A stretch of DNA of 64,000 nucleotides from Pelosinus fermentans JBW45 (GTDB lineage Bacteria; Bacillota; Negativicutes; DSM-13327). The stretch lies in assembly GCF_000271665.2 (NCBI RefSeq), contig NZ_CP010978.1, positions 2,140,501 through 2,204,500 on the forward strand, written 5' to 3'. Positions 42,724 to 50,813 of this stretch are shown one piece after another; the first letter of the stretch is position 1, and each line of letters starts with the position of its first letter. The translations under genes were made by a program, and so were the position numbers. Below the pieces are notes generated by a model. That model ran no database searches, was not told the DNA's origin, and saw nothing but the letters and a program-made list of their open reading frames with translations.

Positions 42724-44031
42724 GTGCCGCAAGTTGCGTTTACTACATTAGGATGTAAAGTGAATCAGTTTGAAACAGAAGTTATGGAAGGGTTATTTAA
42801 GCAGCGGGGCTATGAAAAGGTTCCTTTTGATCAAGTTGCTGATGTTTATGTTATTAATACTTGCTCTGTTACCCATTTGGGTGAAAAAAAATCTCGGCAA
42901 ATTATTAGGCGGGCGATACGCCTTAATCCTGAGGCAGTTGTAGCTGTAGCTGGATGTTATGCCCAAATCTCACCGAAAGAAATTGAAGCGATAGAAGGCG
43001 TAAAAGTAATTGTTGGTACACAAGATCGTAAACGTATAGTGGATTTAGTAGAGCAAGCTGCTCATTGCATGAGTCCAGTAAATGTTGTGACCAATATTAT
43101 GAATGCAGAGCATTTTGAAGATATTCCTTTATTTGAAGCCCCTGGGCGTACACGAGCTTTTCTGAAAATCCAGGAAGGTTGTACTAATTTTTGCACTTAT
43201 TGTATTATTCCATATGCCCGTGGGCCTTTAAGATCCCGTTCTTTGGCGAGTATCATTCAAGAAACCGAAAAACTGATTGCCGCAGGCTTTAAAGAAATTG
43301 TATTAACAGGAATTCATCTAGGAGCATATGGTCATGATGTTGAAGATAAGATTACGCTGGCAGATGTTGTAAGATCAATCCTAAGTATAAAAGGTCTTGT
43401 TCGTCTTCGTTTAGGTTCTTTGGAGTCTATTGAAATATCAGATGAATTAATTGCCCTTATGAAGCAGGATGATAGGCTATGCAGTCATCTGCACTTACCT
43501 TTGCAAGCCGGTGATGCTGCTATTTTGAAAGCTATGAACAGGCATTATACCCTAGATGAATACCAACAGCTTATTACTAATATTAGAAATAAAGTTGAAG
43601 ATATTGCCATTTCTACGGATATTATTGTCGGTTTCCCCGGTGAAACGCCAGAGATGTTTAATAATGCATTAACCTTTGTAGAAAAGATGAATTTTTCTCG
43701 CATGCATATTTTTCCTTACTCAAGGCGTAGTGGTACGCCTGCTGCTGAATATTCCGGGCAAATACCAGAAGAAGAAAAAAAACGACGAGTACAAATTATG
43801 CAGGAATTAGCAGAAAAAAAAGCGGATGAATTTCTGCAGCGTTTTCTTAATCGGCAGTTCACTGTTTTATTTGAGATGGAAAATCAAAAAAATGCGAATA
43901 TTATCGATGGTTTAACTGGAAACTATATTCGTGTTTATACGAATGGCAATCAAAATATGCAAGGAAAATCGTATCAGGTGTTATTGGAAAAACCATATCG
44001 TGATGGAGTATGGGGAAAAATAGTAGATTAA
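42724..44031 (+). CDS. mtaB: tRNA t6A37 methylthiotransferase MtaB
   Basis: Radical SAM enzyme that adds a methylthio group to t6A37 of tRNAs reading ANN codons. 435 residues: an N-terminal UPF0004 domain with cluster-binding Cys (TLGCKVNQFETE; NTCSVTHLGEKKSRQIIRRA; VAGCYAQISP), a radical SAM core with CTNFCTYC near 150-157, and a C-terminal TRAM domain. The start is GTG at 42724, two bases after rsmE. It ends the prmA-rsmE-mtaB unit. The following 170 bases have no gene. Confidence 0.95.
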   Translation: MPQVAFTTLGCKVNQFETEVMEGLFKQRGYEKVPFDQVADVYVINTCSVTHLGEKKSRQIIRRAIRLNPEAVVAVAGCYAQISPKEIEAIEGVKVIVGTQDRKRIVDLVEQAAHCMSPVNVVTNIMNAEHFEDIPLFEAPGRTRAFLKIQEGCTNFCTYCIIPYARGPLRSRSLASIIQETEKLIAAGFKEIVLTGIHLGAYGHDVEDKITLADVVRSILSIKGLVRLRLGSLESIEISDELIALMKQDDRLCSHLHLPLQAGDAAILKAMNRHYTLDEYQQLITNIRNKVEDIAISTDIIVGFPGETPEMFNNALTFVEKMNFSRMHIFPYSRRSGTPAAEYSGQIPEEEKKRRVQIMQELAEKKADEFLQRFLNRQFTVLFEMENQKNANIIDGLTGNYIRVYTNGNQNMQGKSYQVLLEKPYRDGVWGKIVD

Positions 44032-44199
44032 ATTTGCAAAAAGAAGTCATTGGCGGCAGGATATCTGAGAAAAAAGCAGAATAATTTTAAAGACTCAGAT
44101 AGAATATGTGTATGAATTATACTAGTAATAAAGATTAACCGATTTAGTCTTTATAGTTGTGCTATTTGGGTAGTAATAAGAGAAGGGAGGTGTTGTAGT

Positions 44200-44547
44200 A
44201 TGCCGCAGGAATGTATTTTTTGTAAGATTGCAGCCAAGGAGATTCCTGTAACTGTTTTATATGAGGACGAGCATATGATCGTTTTTCCTGATATAAATCC
44301 AGTTGCCCCTGTCCATGTGTTAGTAATTCCCAAAAAGCATATTGCTAATCTCCTAGAACTAGCGCCTGAAGATGCATCACTAGTAGGTCATATCGTATTT
44401 ACCATTTCCCAGCTTGCTTCTCAGTTAGGAATTGAGGAAGATGGATTTCGACTGGTTGTAAATACGAAAGATAATGGTGGACAAACGGTTCATCATTTGC
44501 ATTGGCATGTACTTGGTGGTAGATTTATGACTTGGCCACCAGGTTGA
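44200..44547 (+). CDS. HIT family protein (HinT-like purine nucleoside phosphoramidase)
   Basis: 115 residues. The histidine triad is HHLHWHVLGG near 98-107 (H-x-H-x-H), and CIFCKIAAKEIPVTVLYEDE near the start carries two Cys that bind zinc in some homologs. The enzyme hydrolyses AMP linked through phosphoramidate or similar bonds; its cellular role is not well known. GGGAGGTG precedes the ATG. It lies between mtaB and rpsU and may share their transcript. Confidence 0.9.
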   Translation: MPQECIFCKIAAKEIPVTVLYEDEHMIVFPDINPVAPVHVLVIPKKHIANLLELAPEDASLVGHIVFTISQLASQLGIEEDGFRLVVNTKDNGGQTVHHLHWHVLGGRFMTWPPG

Positions 44548-44642
44548 TATTGACAATGCTTACCTATATCGTGTATAATTTCTAGGTGTATGTAGAACAA
44601 ATACACTTCCCCATATCGGTTCAGTGGAGGGAGGGATATCAG

Positions 44643-44816
44643 ATGTCAGAAGTTAAAGTAGGAAAAAATGAAACAATTGATAGTGCACTCCGCAGATTTA
44701 AACGTACTTGTCAAAAAGCCGGCACTCTTGCTGAAATAAGAAAGCGCGAACATTATGAAAAACCTAGCGTAAAGCGCAAGAAAAAATCCGAAGCAGCGCG
44801 TAAACGCAAGTTTTAA
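44643..44816 (+). CDS. rpsU: 30S ribosomal protein S21
   Basis: 57 residues, very basic, from the ATG at 44643; GAGGGAGGG is about nine bases upstream, which settles the start over a frame beginning at 44586. The sequence [20 protein letters not shown] and the Arg/Lys-rich tail [14 protein letters not shown] are typical. It helps the small subunit to bind mRNA leaders. yqeY follows after 30 bases, the common Bacillota arrangement. Confidence 0.96.
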   Translation: MSEVKVGKNETIDSALRRFKRTCQKAGTLAEIRKREHYEKPSVKRKKKSEAARKRKF

Positions 44817-44846
44817 TTAGAGTTTCTAAGTTTCGGAGGTTTTTAT

Positions 44847-45299
44847 ATGTCTTTAAAAGAAAGATTGACAGAAGATATGAAGCAGGCTATGAAGGATAAA
44901 GAGTCAGGTAAATTGCGCCTTTCTGTTATTCGCATGGTACGTGCTAACATAAAGAATGTCGAGATAGACAGTAAACAAGAGCTTTCTGACGATGAGGTTT
45001 TAGGTGTTGTTTCCAAAGAAGTAAAGATGCGTCGCGATTCAATTGAAGAGTTCACGAAAGGCAATCGTTTAGATTTAGTTGAAAATCTTGAACAGGAAAT
45101 TGAAGTTTTGATGAAGTATTTACCGGAGCAACTTAGTGAAACCGAAGTTCGTACTTTAGTGGAGCAGGCTGTGGCAGAATCCAAAGCGGTTAGTCCTAAA
45201 GAAATGGGCAAAGTAATGGCTGTCCTAATGCCGAAGGTCAAAGGACGTGCTGATGGTAAACTAGTTAATACCATAGTACGTGAGATGCTAAATCAATGA
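44847..45299 (+). CDS. yqeY: YqeY/GatB-tail domain protein
   Basis: 150 residues, all helical, with the YqeY signature (MSLKERLTEDMKQAMKDKES; LRLSVIRMVRANIKN; ILMKYLPEQLSE-like; PKEMGKVMAVLMPKVKGRAD). The C-terminal half resembles the tRNA-binding tail of GatB amidotransferase subunits, so tRNA contact is plausible, but its function is not established. CGGAGG precedes the ATG. It ends the rpsU unit and is followed by a strong terminator. Confidence 0.93.
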   Translation: MSLKERLTEDMKQAMKDKESGKLRLSVIRMVRANIKNVEIDSKQELSDDEVLGVVSKEVKMRRDSIEEFTKGNRLDLVENLEQEIEVLMKYLPEQLSETEVRTLVEQAVAESKAVSPKEMGKVMAVLMPKVKGRADGKLVNTIVREMLNQ

Positions 45300-45302
45300 G
45301 TT

Positions 45303-45345
45303 AATCTGGCACTTATTTTTAAATAAGTGCCAGATTTTAATTTTT
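45303..45345 (+). terminator. Terminator after yqeY
   Basis: AATCTGGCACTTATTT / AAATAAGTGCCAGATT, a perfect 16-bp stem with a two-base loop, then TT and TTTTT within the next ten bases. Confidence 0.9.
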
Positions 45346-45447
45346 CAGGGTAAATGTATAACAAAAATAGCCCTGTTACTAGAAAATGAGTTCTTGTAAC
45401 CATTATCTCTAGAAGAAGGGCTTTGGGAATTGCTTCATGATGTGATA

Positions 45448-45482
45448 AAAAATAAGACAAGCAGAAAGCTTGTCTTATTTTT
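45448..45482. terminator. Second bidirectional terminator-like hairpin
   Basis: AAAAATAAGACAAGC / GCTTGTCTTATTTTT, a perfect 15-bp stem with a five-base loop and T-runs on both strands, though no gene ends next to it. A weaker pairing AGCCCT / AGGGCT spans 45368-45422, so some lost gene or small RNA may have occupied 45345-45450. Confidence 0.7.
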
Positions 45483-45839
45483 AAATGTAATTGTAAGTGA
45501 AACATAAAGGTTATTATTTTAGCTATTACAAAAATAATTATAGATACAAAACAATAAATACAGTTAATAATACAATAGTGATTAAAGAGTTATAATAGAA
45601 AGTAGTAGAAAATAGTTATATATCGTAGAGATTACTTATAAAAATGAAAGTAATAACAATGTTGCGATAATTGGCATTTTAAATATGAATAGTAGAACAT
45701 GTGATACAAATATGTAGTATAATTAGAGTGCGTAAATTATGTCACTTATTCCTTACAATTTAGACATTAACATACAAACTTCGACAAGTCAAGATGTTTG
45801 CTGTAAAAAAATAAAATAAAAGTAAAGGAGGAATAATAG
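45483..45839. other. AT-rich intergenic region upstream of nfeD
   Basis: About 350 bases with no gene. TATAAT at 45718-45723 preceded by TG could be an extended -10 promoter for nfeD; no matching -35 is clear. AGGAGG at 45826 is the nfeD ribosome binding site. Nothing else was seen. Confidence 0.4.
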
Positions 45840-47129
45840 ATGAAAATCATATTAAGAATAGTTGTTGCATGTATATTTATTAGTATGCTGGCATGTGTCT
45901 ATGAGCCGATAGTGGCTAATGCTCAGCAGGTAGTACTTATAAATATTAAAGGTGAGATTGACGGTGGCCAAGCTGCATTAGTAAATCGAGCCGTACTTGA
46001 GGCTGAAAAAAACAATGCTGCTGCTATAATCATTGAAATGGATACTTTTGGTGGTTTGGTTGACTCTGCTGTTAAAATTCGTGATATGATTAGTCAGACC
46101 CCAATTACAACGATTTGTTATATTAAGAATCGAGCTTGGTCGGCTGGAGCCTTAATTGCCATTGCTCATAAGCACATTGCCATTGCACCAGGCGGCAGTA
46201 TTGGCGCAGCGGAACCGATACCGACCACGGAGAAAACCATTGCCGCATTAAAGGCTGAATTTGCTGCCACTGCAAATAAAAGTGGGCGTAATGTGAAAGT
46301 CGCGGAAGCGATGGTGGATAAAACGGTAGGTTTCCCGGGATATGCTGAACCAGGACAGATTCTAGCTCTTACTGATTACCAGGCAAAAGAAGTGGGCTAT
46401 GCTGATGTACTCGCTGCTGATCGCAAAGATGTATTAGTTCATTATGGATTAATGGATCATGAGATAGTCGAATATCATCTTGGCTGGACGGAAAAAATAG
46501 CAGGATGGCTTTCTGACCCGGCAGTAAAGTCATTTTTAGTCTCCATTATCTTTCTAGCTGTATTTACAGAAATTAAAACTGCTGGTATGGGAGTAGCAGC
46601 ATTCATTGGTTTATTAGCGGCAATGTTATTTTTTGGCAGTCAATGGCTGACAGGTTTAGCGGGATGGTTTGAGCTTATTTTATTTGCTAGTGGTGTGTTA
46701 CTAATTCTAATTGAATTATTTGTTCCAGGTTTTGGTTTTTGGGGTATTAGTGGCGTTAGTTGTATTTTGGTAAGCATGTTTCTTACTTTAGGTGGAAATG
46801 CAACAGCTCTTAGCTTATTATCCATTAGTTTACTTATGGCAATTGCTGCTTTCTTATTCATACTTAAGTATCTGCCCTCAAGTAGATTGTGGGCTAAATT
46901 AATTTTAAAGGACTCGGAAACAACAGAAGCAGGGTTTAGCAGCAGTCATGACTATAGTGCTTATGTGGGACGAGAGGGTGTTGTTGTTACGTTGCTAAGA
47001 CCATCGGGTTTAGTTGATTTTGATGGTGTGCAGCTGGATGTAATATCAGAGGGGCAATATATTGAACCAGGAATACGAGTAAAGGTGGTGAGCAGCAACG
47101 GCAGTCGAATTGTTGTAAAGCGAGTTTAA
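45840..47129 (+). CDS. yqeZ: NfeD-family membrane serine protease (YqeZ type)
   Basis: 429 residues. A signal peptide (about 1-28, MKIILRIVVACIFISMLACV) leads to a ClpP-like protease domain with the Ser101 of AWSAGALIAIAHKHIAIAPG and a Lys near 138 as likely Ser-Lys dyad. Several membrane helices follow (about 225-345), and a C-terminal OB-fold NfeD domain closes the protein (YVGREGVVVTLLRPSGLVDF; GQYIEPGIRVKVVS). Paired with a flotillin-like gene 21 bases downstream, as in B. subtilis yqeZ-yqfA, where the pair contributes to membrane organisation and stress response. The substrate is unknown. Confidence 0.9.
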   Translation: MKIILRIVVACIFISMLACVYEPIVANAQQVVLINIKGEIDGGQAALVNRAVLEAEKNNAAAIIIEMDTFGGLVDSAVKIRDMISQTPITTICYIKNRAWSAGALIAIAHKHIAIAPGGSIGAAEPIPTTEKTIAALKAEFAATANKSGRNVKVAEAMVDKTVGFPGYAEPGQILALTDYQAKEVGYADVLAADRKDVLVHYGLMDHEIVEYHLGWTEKIAGWLSDPAVKSFLVSIIFLAVFTEIKTAGMGVAAFIGLLAAMLFFGSQWLTGLAGWFELILFASGVLLILIELFVPGFGFWGISGVSCILVSMFLTLGGNATALSLLSISLLMAIAAFLFILKYLPSSRLWAKLILKDSETTEAGFSSSHDYSAYVGREGVVVTLLRPSGLVDFDGVQLDVISEGQYIEPGIRVKVVSSNGSRIVVKRV

Positions 47130-47150
47130 AATGGAGTAGGAGGTAATAGA

Positions 47151-48161
47151 ATGGGAATTTTCAGTGTAATAGGACCTTTATTTTTAGTGTTATTGGTAGT
47201 AGTGGGTATTGCTATCTTTTTGCATTTTGTACCCCTTGGTTTATGGATTTCAGCCATTGCTGCTGGAGTGCGCGTAGGCATCTTTACGCTAGTTGGAATG
47301 AGGCTTCGGCGCGTGCCGCCTGCTAATATTGTATTACCTTTGATTAAAGCCAATAAAGCAGGACTTGAGGTAACTGTAAATCAATTAGAAGCTCATTATT
47401 TAGCAGGAGGGAATGTGGATCGCGTGGTAGATGCTTTAATTGCTGCCCACCGAGCCGAAATTCCTTTGCCTTTTGCCAGGGCTGCTGCTATTGATTTAGC
47501 AGGCAGAAATGTTTTAGAAGCCGTACAGATGAGTGTTAATCCTAAAGTTATTGAGACACCAGTTGTAGCTGCTGTAGCAAAGAATGGGATTGAGCTTAAA
47601 GTAAAAGCCCGCGTAACCGTAAGGGCCAATATTGATCGCTTAGTCGGCGGTGCTGGTGAAGCTACTGTATTAGCCAGGGTTGGTGAGGGAATCATTACCA
47701 CAGTTGGTTCTTCAAACGACCATAAAGACGTATTAGCTAATCCGGATCATATTTCGAAGACTGTCTTATCTAAAGGGCTTGATGCAGGAACGGCATTTGA
47801 AATATTATCAATTGATATTGCGGATGTGGATGTGGGACGTAATATTGGTGCGGAACTAATGACAGATCAGGCAGAAGCTGAAAAACGTATCGCTCAGGCA
47901 AAAGCAGAAGAACGAAGAGCCATGGCTGTTGCTCAAGAGCAGGAGATGAAGGCATATACACAGGAAATGCAAGCTAAGGTTGTAGAAGCCCAGGCAGAAG
48001 TTCCTCATGCCCTTTCAGTAGCCTTAACCGAAGGACGTATTGGGGTCATGGATTATTATAATATGAATAATATTATGGCAGATACGCAAATGCGGGAGAC
48101 TATAAGTAAAGCGGGTCCAGCAACGCCATCTTCTAATAGACCTGAAGAACCAAGGAAATAG
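47151..48161 (+). CDS. floA: Flotillin-like protein FloA
   Basis: 336 residues. An N-terminal membrane hairpin (about 1-40, [20 protein letters not shown]) is followed by a SPFH-like domain (about 60-230, [20 protein letters not shown] type) and an Ala/Glu/Gln-rich coiled coil ([40 protein letters not shown]). It builds membrane microdomains on the cytoplasmic face. GGAGG precedes the ATG. The partner NfeD protease gene is directly upstream and a small membrane-protein gene follows after eight bases. Confidence 0.95.
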   Translation: MGIFSVIGPLFLVLLVVVGIAIFLHFVPLGLWISAIAAGVRVGIFTLVGMRLRRVPPANIVLPLIKANKAGLEVTVNQLEAHYLAGGNVDRVVDALIAAHRAEIPLPFARAAAIDLAGRNVLEAVQMSVNPKVIETPVVAAVAKNGIELKVKARVTVRANIDRLVGGAGEATVLARVGEGIITTVGSSNDHKDVLANPDHISKTVLSKGLDAGTAFEILSIDIADVDVGRNIGAELMTDQAEAEKRIAQAKAEERRAMAVAQEQEMKAYTQEMQAKVVEAQAEVPHALSVALTEGRIGVMDYYNMNNIMADTQMRETISKAGPATPSSNRPEEPRK

Positions 48162-48169
48162 GTGATACT

Positions 48170-48517
48170 ATGGATGATTTAGTACCTTTACTATTGGTTG
48201 CTATCATGTACTTAGTACCAGCCGTGTGGCGCAGATTTATAGCGAAGAATCAGACACAAACGACGCATGTGCCGGAGCAGGTGATCATTCCTGAAATTGA
48301 ATTTATCCCAGAAGAAAGTCCAGGGGAGACAAAGGATTATAGCGCAAATTTGCCATTGGCAATTACCTCTCAAATAGAAAGTATCCATGCTATTGAAGAG
48401 GAAACATTGCCGTGGCAAGGTAAACTGACAGAAAATGTAGTAGTCAATGGTGTAATTTTTGCAGAAATCCTTCAGCCTCCCCGTGCATATCGTCCCTTTG
48501 TAAGAAGGATGAAATAA
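48170..48517 (+). CDS. Small membrane-anchored protein of unknown function
   Basis: 115 residues. A hydrophobic N-terminus (DDLVPLLLVAIMYLVPAVWR) probably spans or enters the membrane; then come an acidic Pro/Glu-rich linker (PEQVIIPEIEFIPEESPGET) and a C-terminal patch (VVVNGVIFAEILQPPRAYRP) ending in basic FVRRMK. It begins eight bases after floA with AGGTGATACT upstream, so it belongs to the nfeD-floA unit and may act with flotillin. This is the slot of yqfB in B. subtilis, but similarity to it is not apparent. Confidence 0.65.
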   Translation: MDDLVPLLLVAIMYLVPAVWRRFIAKNQTQTTHVPEQVIIPEIEFIPEESPGETKDYSANLPLAITSQIESIHAIEEETLPWQGKLTENVVVNGVIFAEILQPPRAYRPFVRRMK

Positions 48518-48574
48518 GGATAATCATTGTATTTAATTGCAAAAAAAAATTACCATAAAATTTTAGATTTAGAG

Positions 48575-48610
48575 AAAAATAACAGGAAAATAACCCCTGT
48601 TATTTTTTTT
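48575..48610 (+). terminator. Terminator of the nfeD-floA operon
   Basis: AAAAATAACAGG / CCTGTTATTTTT, a 12-bp stem with a nine-base loop, continuing into a run of eight T. Confidence 0.9.
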
Positions 48611-48714
48611 GCTATTTTGTACAACATACATATGTAAGGGTGACTGTTTTTATAAGACATAAGGAGAAGTTTAACATTAATTCATATAAATAGTAGAAAG
48701 GGGCGTGAACATCT

Positions 48715-50238
48715 GTGGAGACAGAGTATAAAGGAAGATTAACCTATGCAAAAGGCACATCAATCGAATTTGTGGTCGCACCTAACCAAGATGTTGACTT
48801 TGGTGATATTTTAGTAATAGAAGGTAATAATAATGATCGTTTTTACATCAGGGCTCATGATTTTAAGGTGAAGTCACGCTGGTCAGGTTTAAATGGTGTA
48901 GGTTACTTAATGAGTAAATTAGATGAGAATGGTCAGGTAGAAAATCAAGAAGAATTAGATTTTTATATGGGTGGTAACCATACTGTGAAAATTGGTATGG
49001 CAGAACAATTGTGCTATGTTGATGATAAAGGGCAACTATTGAATCCTAAAACCTGCCCAGATTTTTTTTGTCAAGTAAGAACGTTAAATGCTCAAGATTC
49101 AAGTTTGCTTTCTGAAATTAAAGGTGATTTAGAAATTGGATTCTTGAAAAGCGGGCGAGGAGTATTGACAATGCCTGTTGGAATTTATGGTGCTAAATCC
49201 ATAACGGAACATATTGGTATATTTGGGACTACGGGATCAGGAAAAAGTAATGTAGTAAAAGTGCTTGCAAGTTCCGTAATTGATAGTGGAAATTATGGTT
49301 TGCTAATTTTTGATGTGCATAATGAATATTTTAAAGACTTATCCTCTCATCCAATGTCAAGGGAGCGTTTATGTGTGTATCATACAGATGACAAACAGTA
49401 TGGAAAAACGATCGAAGTTAATTTCGCGGAAGTTGGTCCAGAAGATATTACTGCTTGCGCTACCTTCACAGAACCTCAGCTGGATGCAATTTATAAATTG
49501 TCATCTATGTGGAAAGAAGATTGGATGCGCTATGTTCTGCAATACGATACAAAAGATATAATCGATGAATTGGCTGGATGCACAGGGCAAAAATTTCACT
49601 CTCGAACCATCGGGAAAATAAAAAGCATTTGTTGGAACTTAGAGCAGGAGTTGCATGTAAAGCAGGAAGAAGCTACAGTCATTTCTCAAATTATCACTGA
49701 ATTAGAACAGGGCAAGGTTGTACTTGTAGAGTTGAAGAATATTTCACCCGTAGGGGAGCAAGCCTTATCCACCTTATTATCTAAAAAACTTTTAAATAAT
49801 TATGCTGGCAAAACGGAAGAAGAACGTAGCCAAATAAAGCCAGTATTAATTGTGTTGGAAGAAGCTCATCGATTTTTAGGTAAAAAAGAAAATAGCAGTA
49901 GCAATGTATTCTCTCGTTTGGTGAGCGAGGCACGAAAATTTAATTTGGGAATGTGCGTAGTGGATCAACAGCCTCGTTTGCTGGCAGATAAAGTATTATC
50001 TCAGTTAAATACGCTATTCATTCTTGGCTTGGCTTCTAAGGCTGATCGCAGCAAGATAGAGGCAATGTGTCGTAAAGATATATTGCAGCAGCGTAATGAA
50101 ATAAAAAATTTAGATTGTGGTGAAATGATAGTAGCAACCAACTATATGCGCTTTGCAGCCCCTGTAAAAGTTCATAAATATGAAAATTTCTTGCAGCAGC
50201 GATATGCTGATTATATACCAGCATTGCCTATTGTATAA
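48715..50238 (+). CDS. HerA-like ATPase (FtsK-HerA superfamily, DUF87), orphan
   Basis: 507 residues. An N-terminal beta-barrel-like (HAS-type) region (about 1-110, GRLTYAKGTSIEFVVAPNQD) precedes a RecA-like motor domain: Walker A GTTGSGKS at 171-178, IFDVHNEYFKDL near 198-210 (typical of HerA), Walker B VLIVLEEAHRFLG near 382-394, and a sensor/arginine region SRLVSEARKFNLGMCVVDQQ followed by PRLLADKVLSQLNT. HerA proteins form hexameric DNA pumps, usually with the nuclease NurA in archaea or with SIR2-like and other effectors in bacterial defence. No such partner is next to it. GTG start after AAAGGGG. It stands between terminators as a single-gene unit, inserted in a conserved sporulation-linked block. 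Confidence 0.88.
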   Translation: METEYKGRLTYAKGTSIEFVVAPNQDVDFGDILVIEGNNNDRFYIRAHDFKVKSRWSGLNGVGYLMSKLDENGQVENQEELDFYMGGNHTVKIGMAEQLCYVDDKGQLLNPKTCPDFFCQVRTLNAQDSSLLSEIKGDLEIGFLKSGRGVLTMPVGIYGAKSITEHIGIFGTTGSGKSNVVKVLASSVIDSGNYGLLIFDVHNEYFKDLSSHPMSRERLCVYHTDDKQYGKTIEVNFAEVGPEDITACATFTEPQLDAIYKLSSMWKEDWMRYVLQYDTKDIIDELAGCTGQKFHSRTIGKIKSICWNLEQELHVKQEEATVISQIITELEQGKVVLVELKNISPVGEQALSTLLSKKLLNNYAGKTEEERSQIKPVLIVLEEAHRFLGKKENSSSNVFSRLVSEARKFNLGMCVVDQQPRLLADKVLSQLNTLFILGLASKADRSKIEAMCRKDILQQRNEIKNLDCGEMIVATNYMRFAAPVKVHKYENFLQQRYADYIPALPIV

Positions 50239-50264
50239 GCGTGGAAAATATCCACGCTTTTTCT
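50237..50264 (+). terminator. Terminator after the HerA-like gene
   Basis: AAGCGTGGA / TCCACGCTT, nine-bp stem with a five-base loop, followed by TTT and CTT; it overlaps the stop codon of the HerA-like gene. Confidence 0.85.
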
Positions 50265-50314
50265 TATAATATAGAATTTATAAGTTTTGCAGGCAAGAAA
50301 ATATAAGATGATAT

Positions 50315-50410
50315 GAACCACAAAAGCGCAATGCCGCTGATGCGGCACAAAGGAGTACACAAAATAGGTTATAAATAGACCCCGTTGTGTACTTTGCGTC
50401 TTTGTGGTTC
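50315..50410. repeat. 96-bp structured repeat, copy B
   Basis: Starts GAACCACAAAAGCGCAATG and ends ACTTTGCGTCTTTGTGGTTC; the ends pair as GAACCACAAA / TTTGTGGTTC exactly. The internal mini-hairpin TGCCGC-TGAT-GCGGCA is perfect here. Same length and plan as 40883-40978. The rest of the 50265-50534 gap holds no gene. Confidence 0.8.
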
Positions 50411-50534
50411 CTTTCTATGTTTTATAGGATCAAAAGTATTTTCTTATTTGCCTGTGCTATTTGGTGTTGTTTTAGCCTTTTGTACTACATGTTGGTTTTA
50501 AGCATATATATTTATATAGAGGGAGGGGGTTGTT

Positions 50535-50813
50535 GTGCAGTATCGTAGAAATAGGCATTTACAACGTTTAGCTGGCATATTAGAAATTCCTCAGGATATT
50601 GTGCTGGATTTGCCCCGCATTACGATGTTGGGTAACAAACAGTTACTATTGGAAAATCATAAAGGCATTATTGAGTATACTCCTTCGTTGGTACGTATAA
50701 AATTAGAACAGGGTGAACTCATCATCAGCGGTAAAGAACTAACACTTGGTAATTTACAGGTGGAACAAATATTGGTTGAAGGTACTGTGGAGGAAGTCAA
50801 GTATGATACGTAA
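50535..50813 (+). CDS. yqfC: Sporulation protein YqfC
   Basis: 92 residues of the YqfC/YabP-like family, needed in the mother cell during sporulation; paired with YqfD as always. The pattern LAGILEIPQDIVLDLPRITM, then LENHKGIIEYTPSLVRIKLE and ISGKELTLGNLQVEQILVEG is that of the family (beta-rich). The start is GTG behind GGAGGGGG. It overlaps yqfD by 11 bases. Confidence 0.88.
   Translation: MQYRRNRHLQRLAGILEIPQDIVLDLPRITMLGNKQLLLENHKGIIEYTPSLVRIKLEQGELIISGKELTLGNLQVEQILVEGTVEEVKYDT

Noticed and set aside
50746-50802. Longer N-terminus for yqfD
   Set aside because: It lies inside yqfC in another frame and has no ribosome binding site, whereas ATG 50803 has GGAGGAAG.
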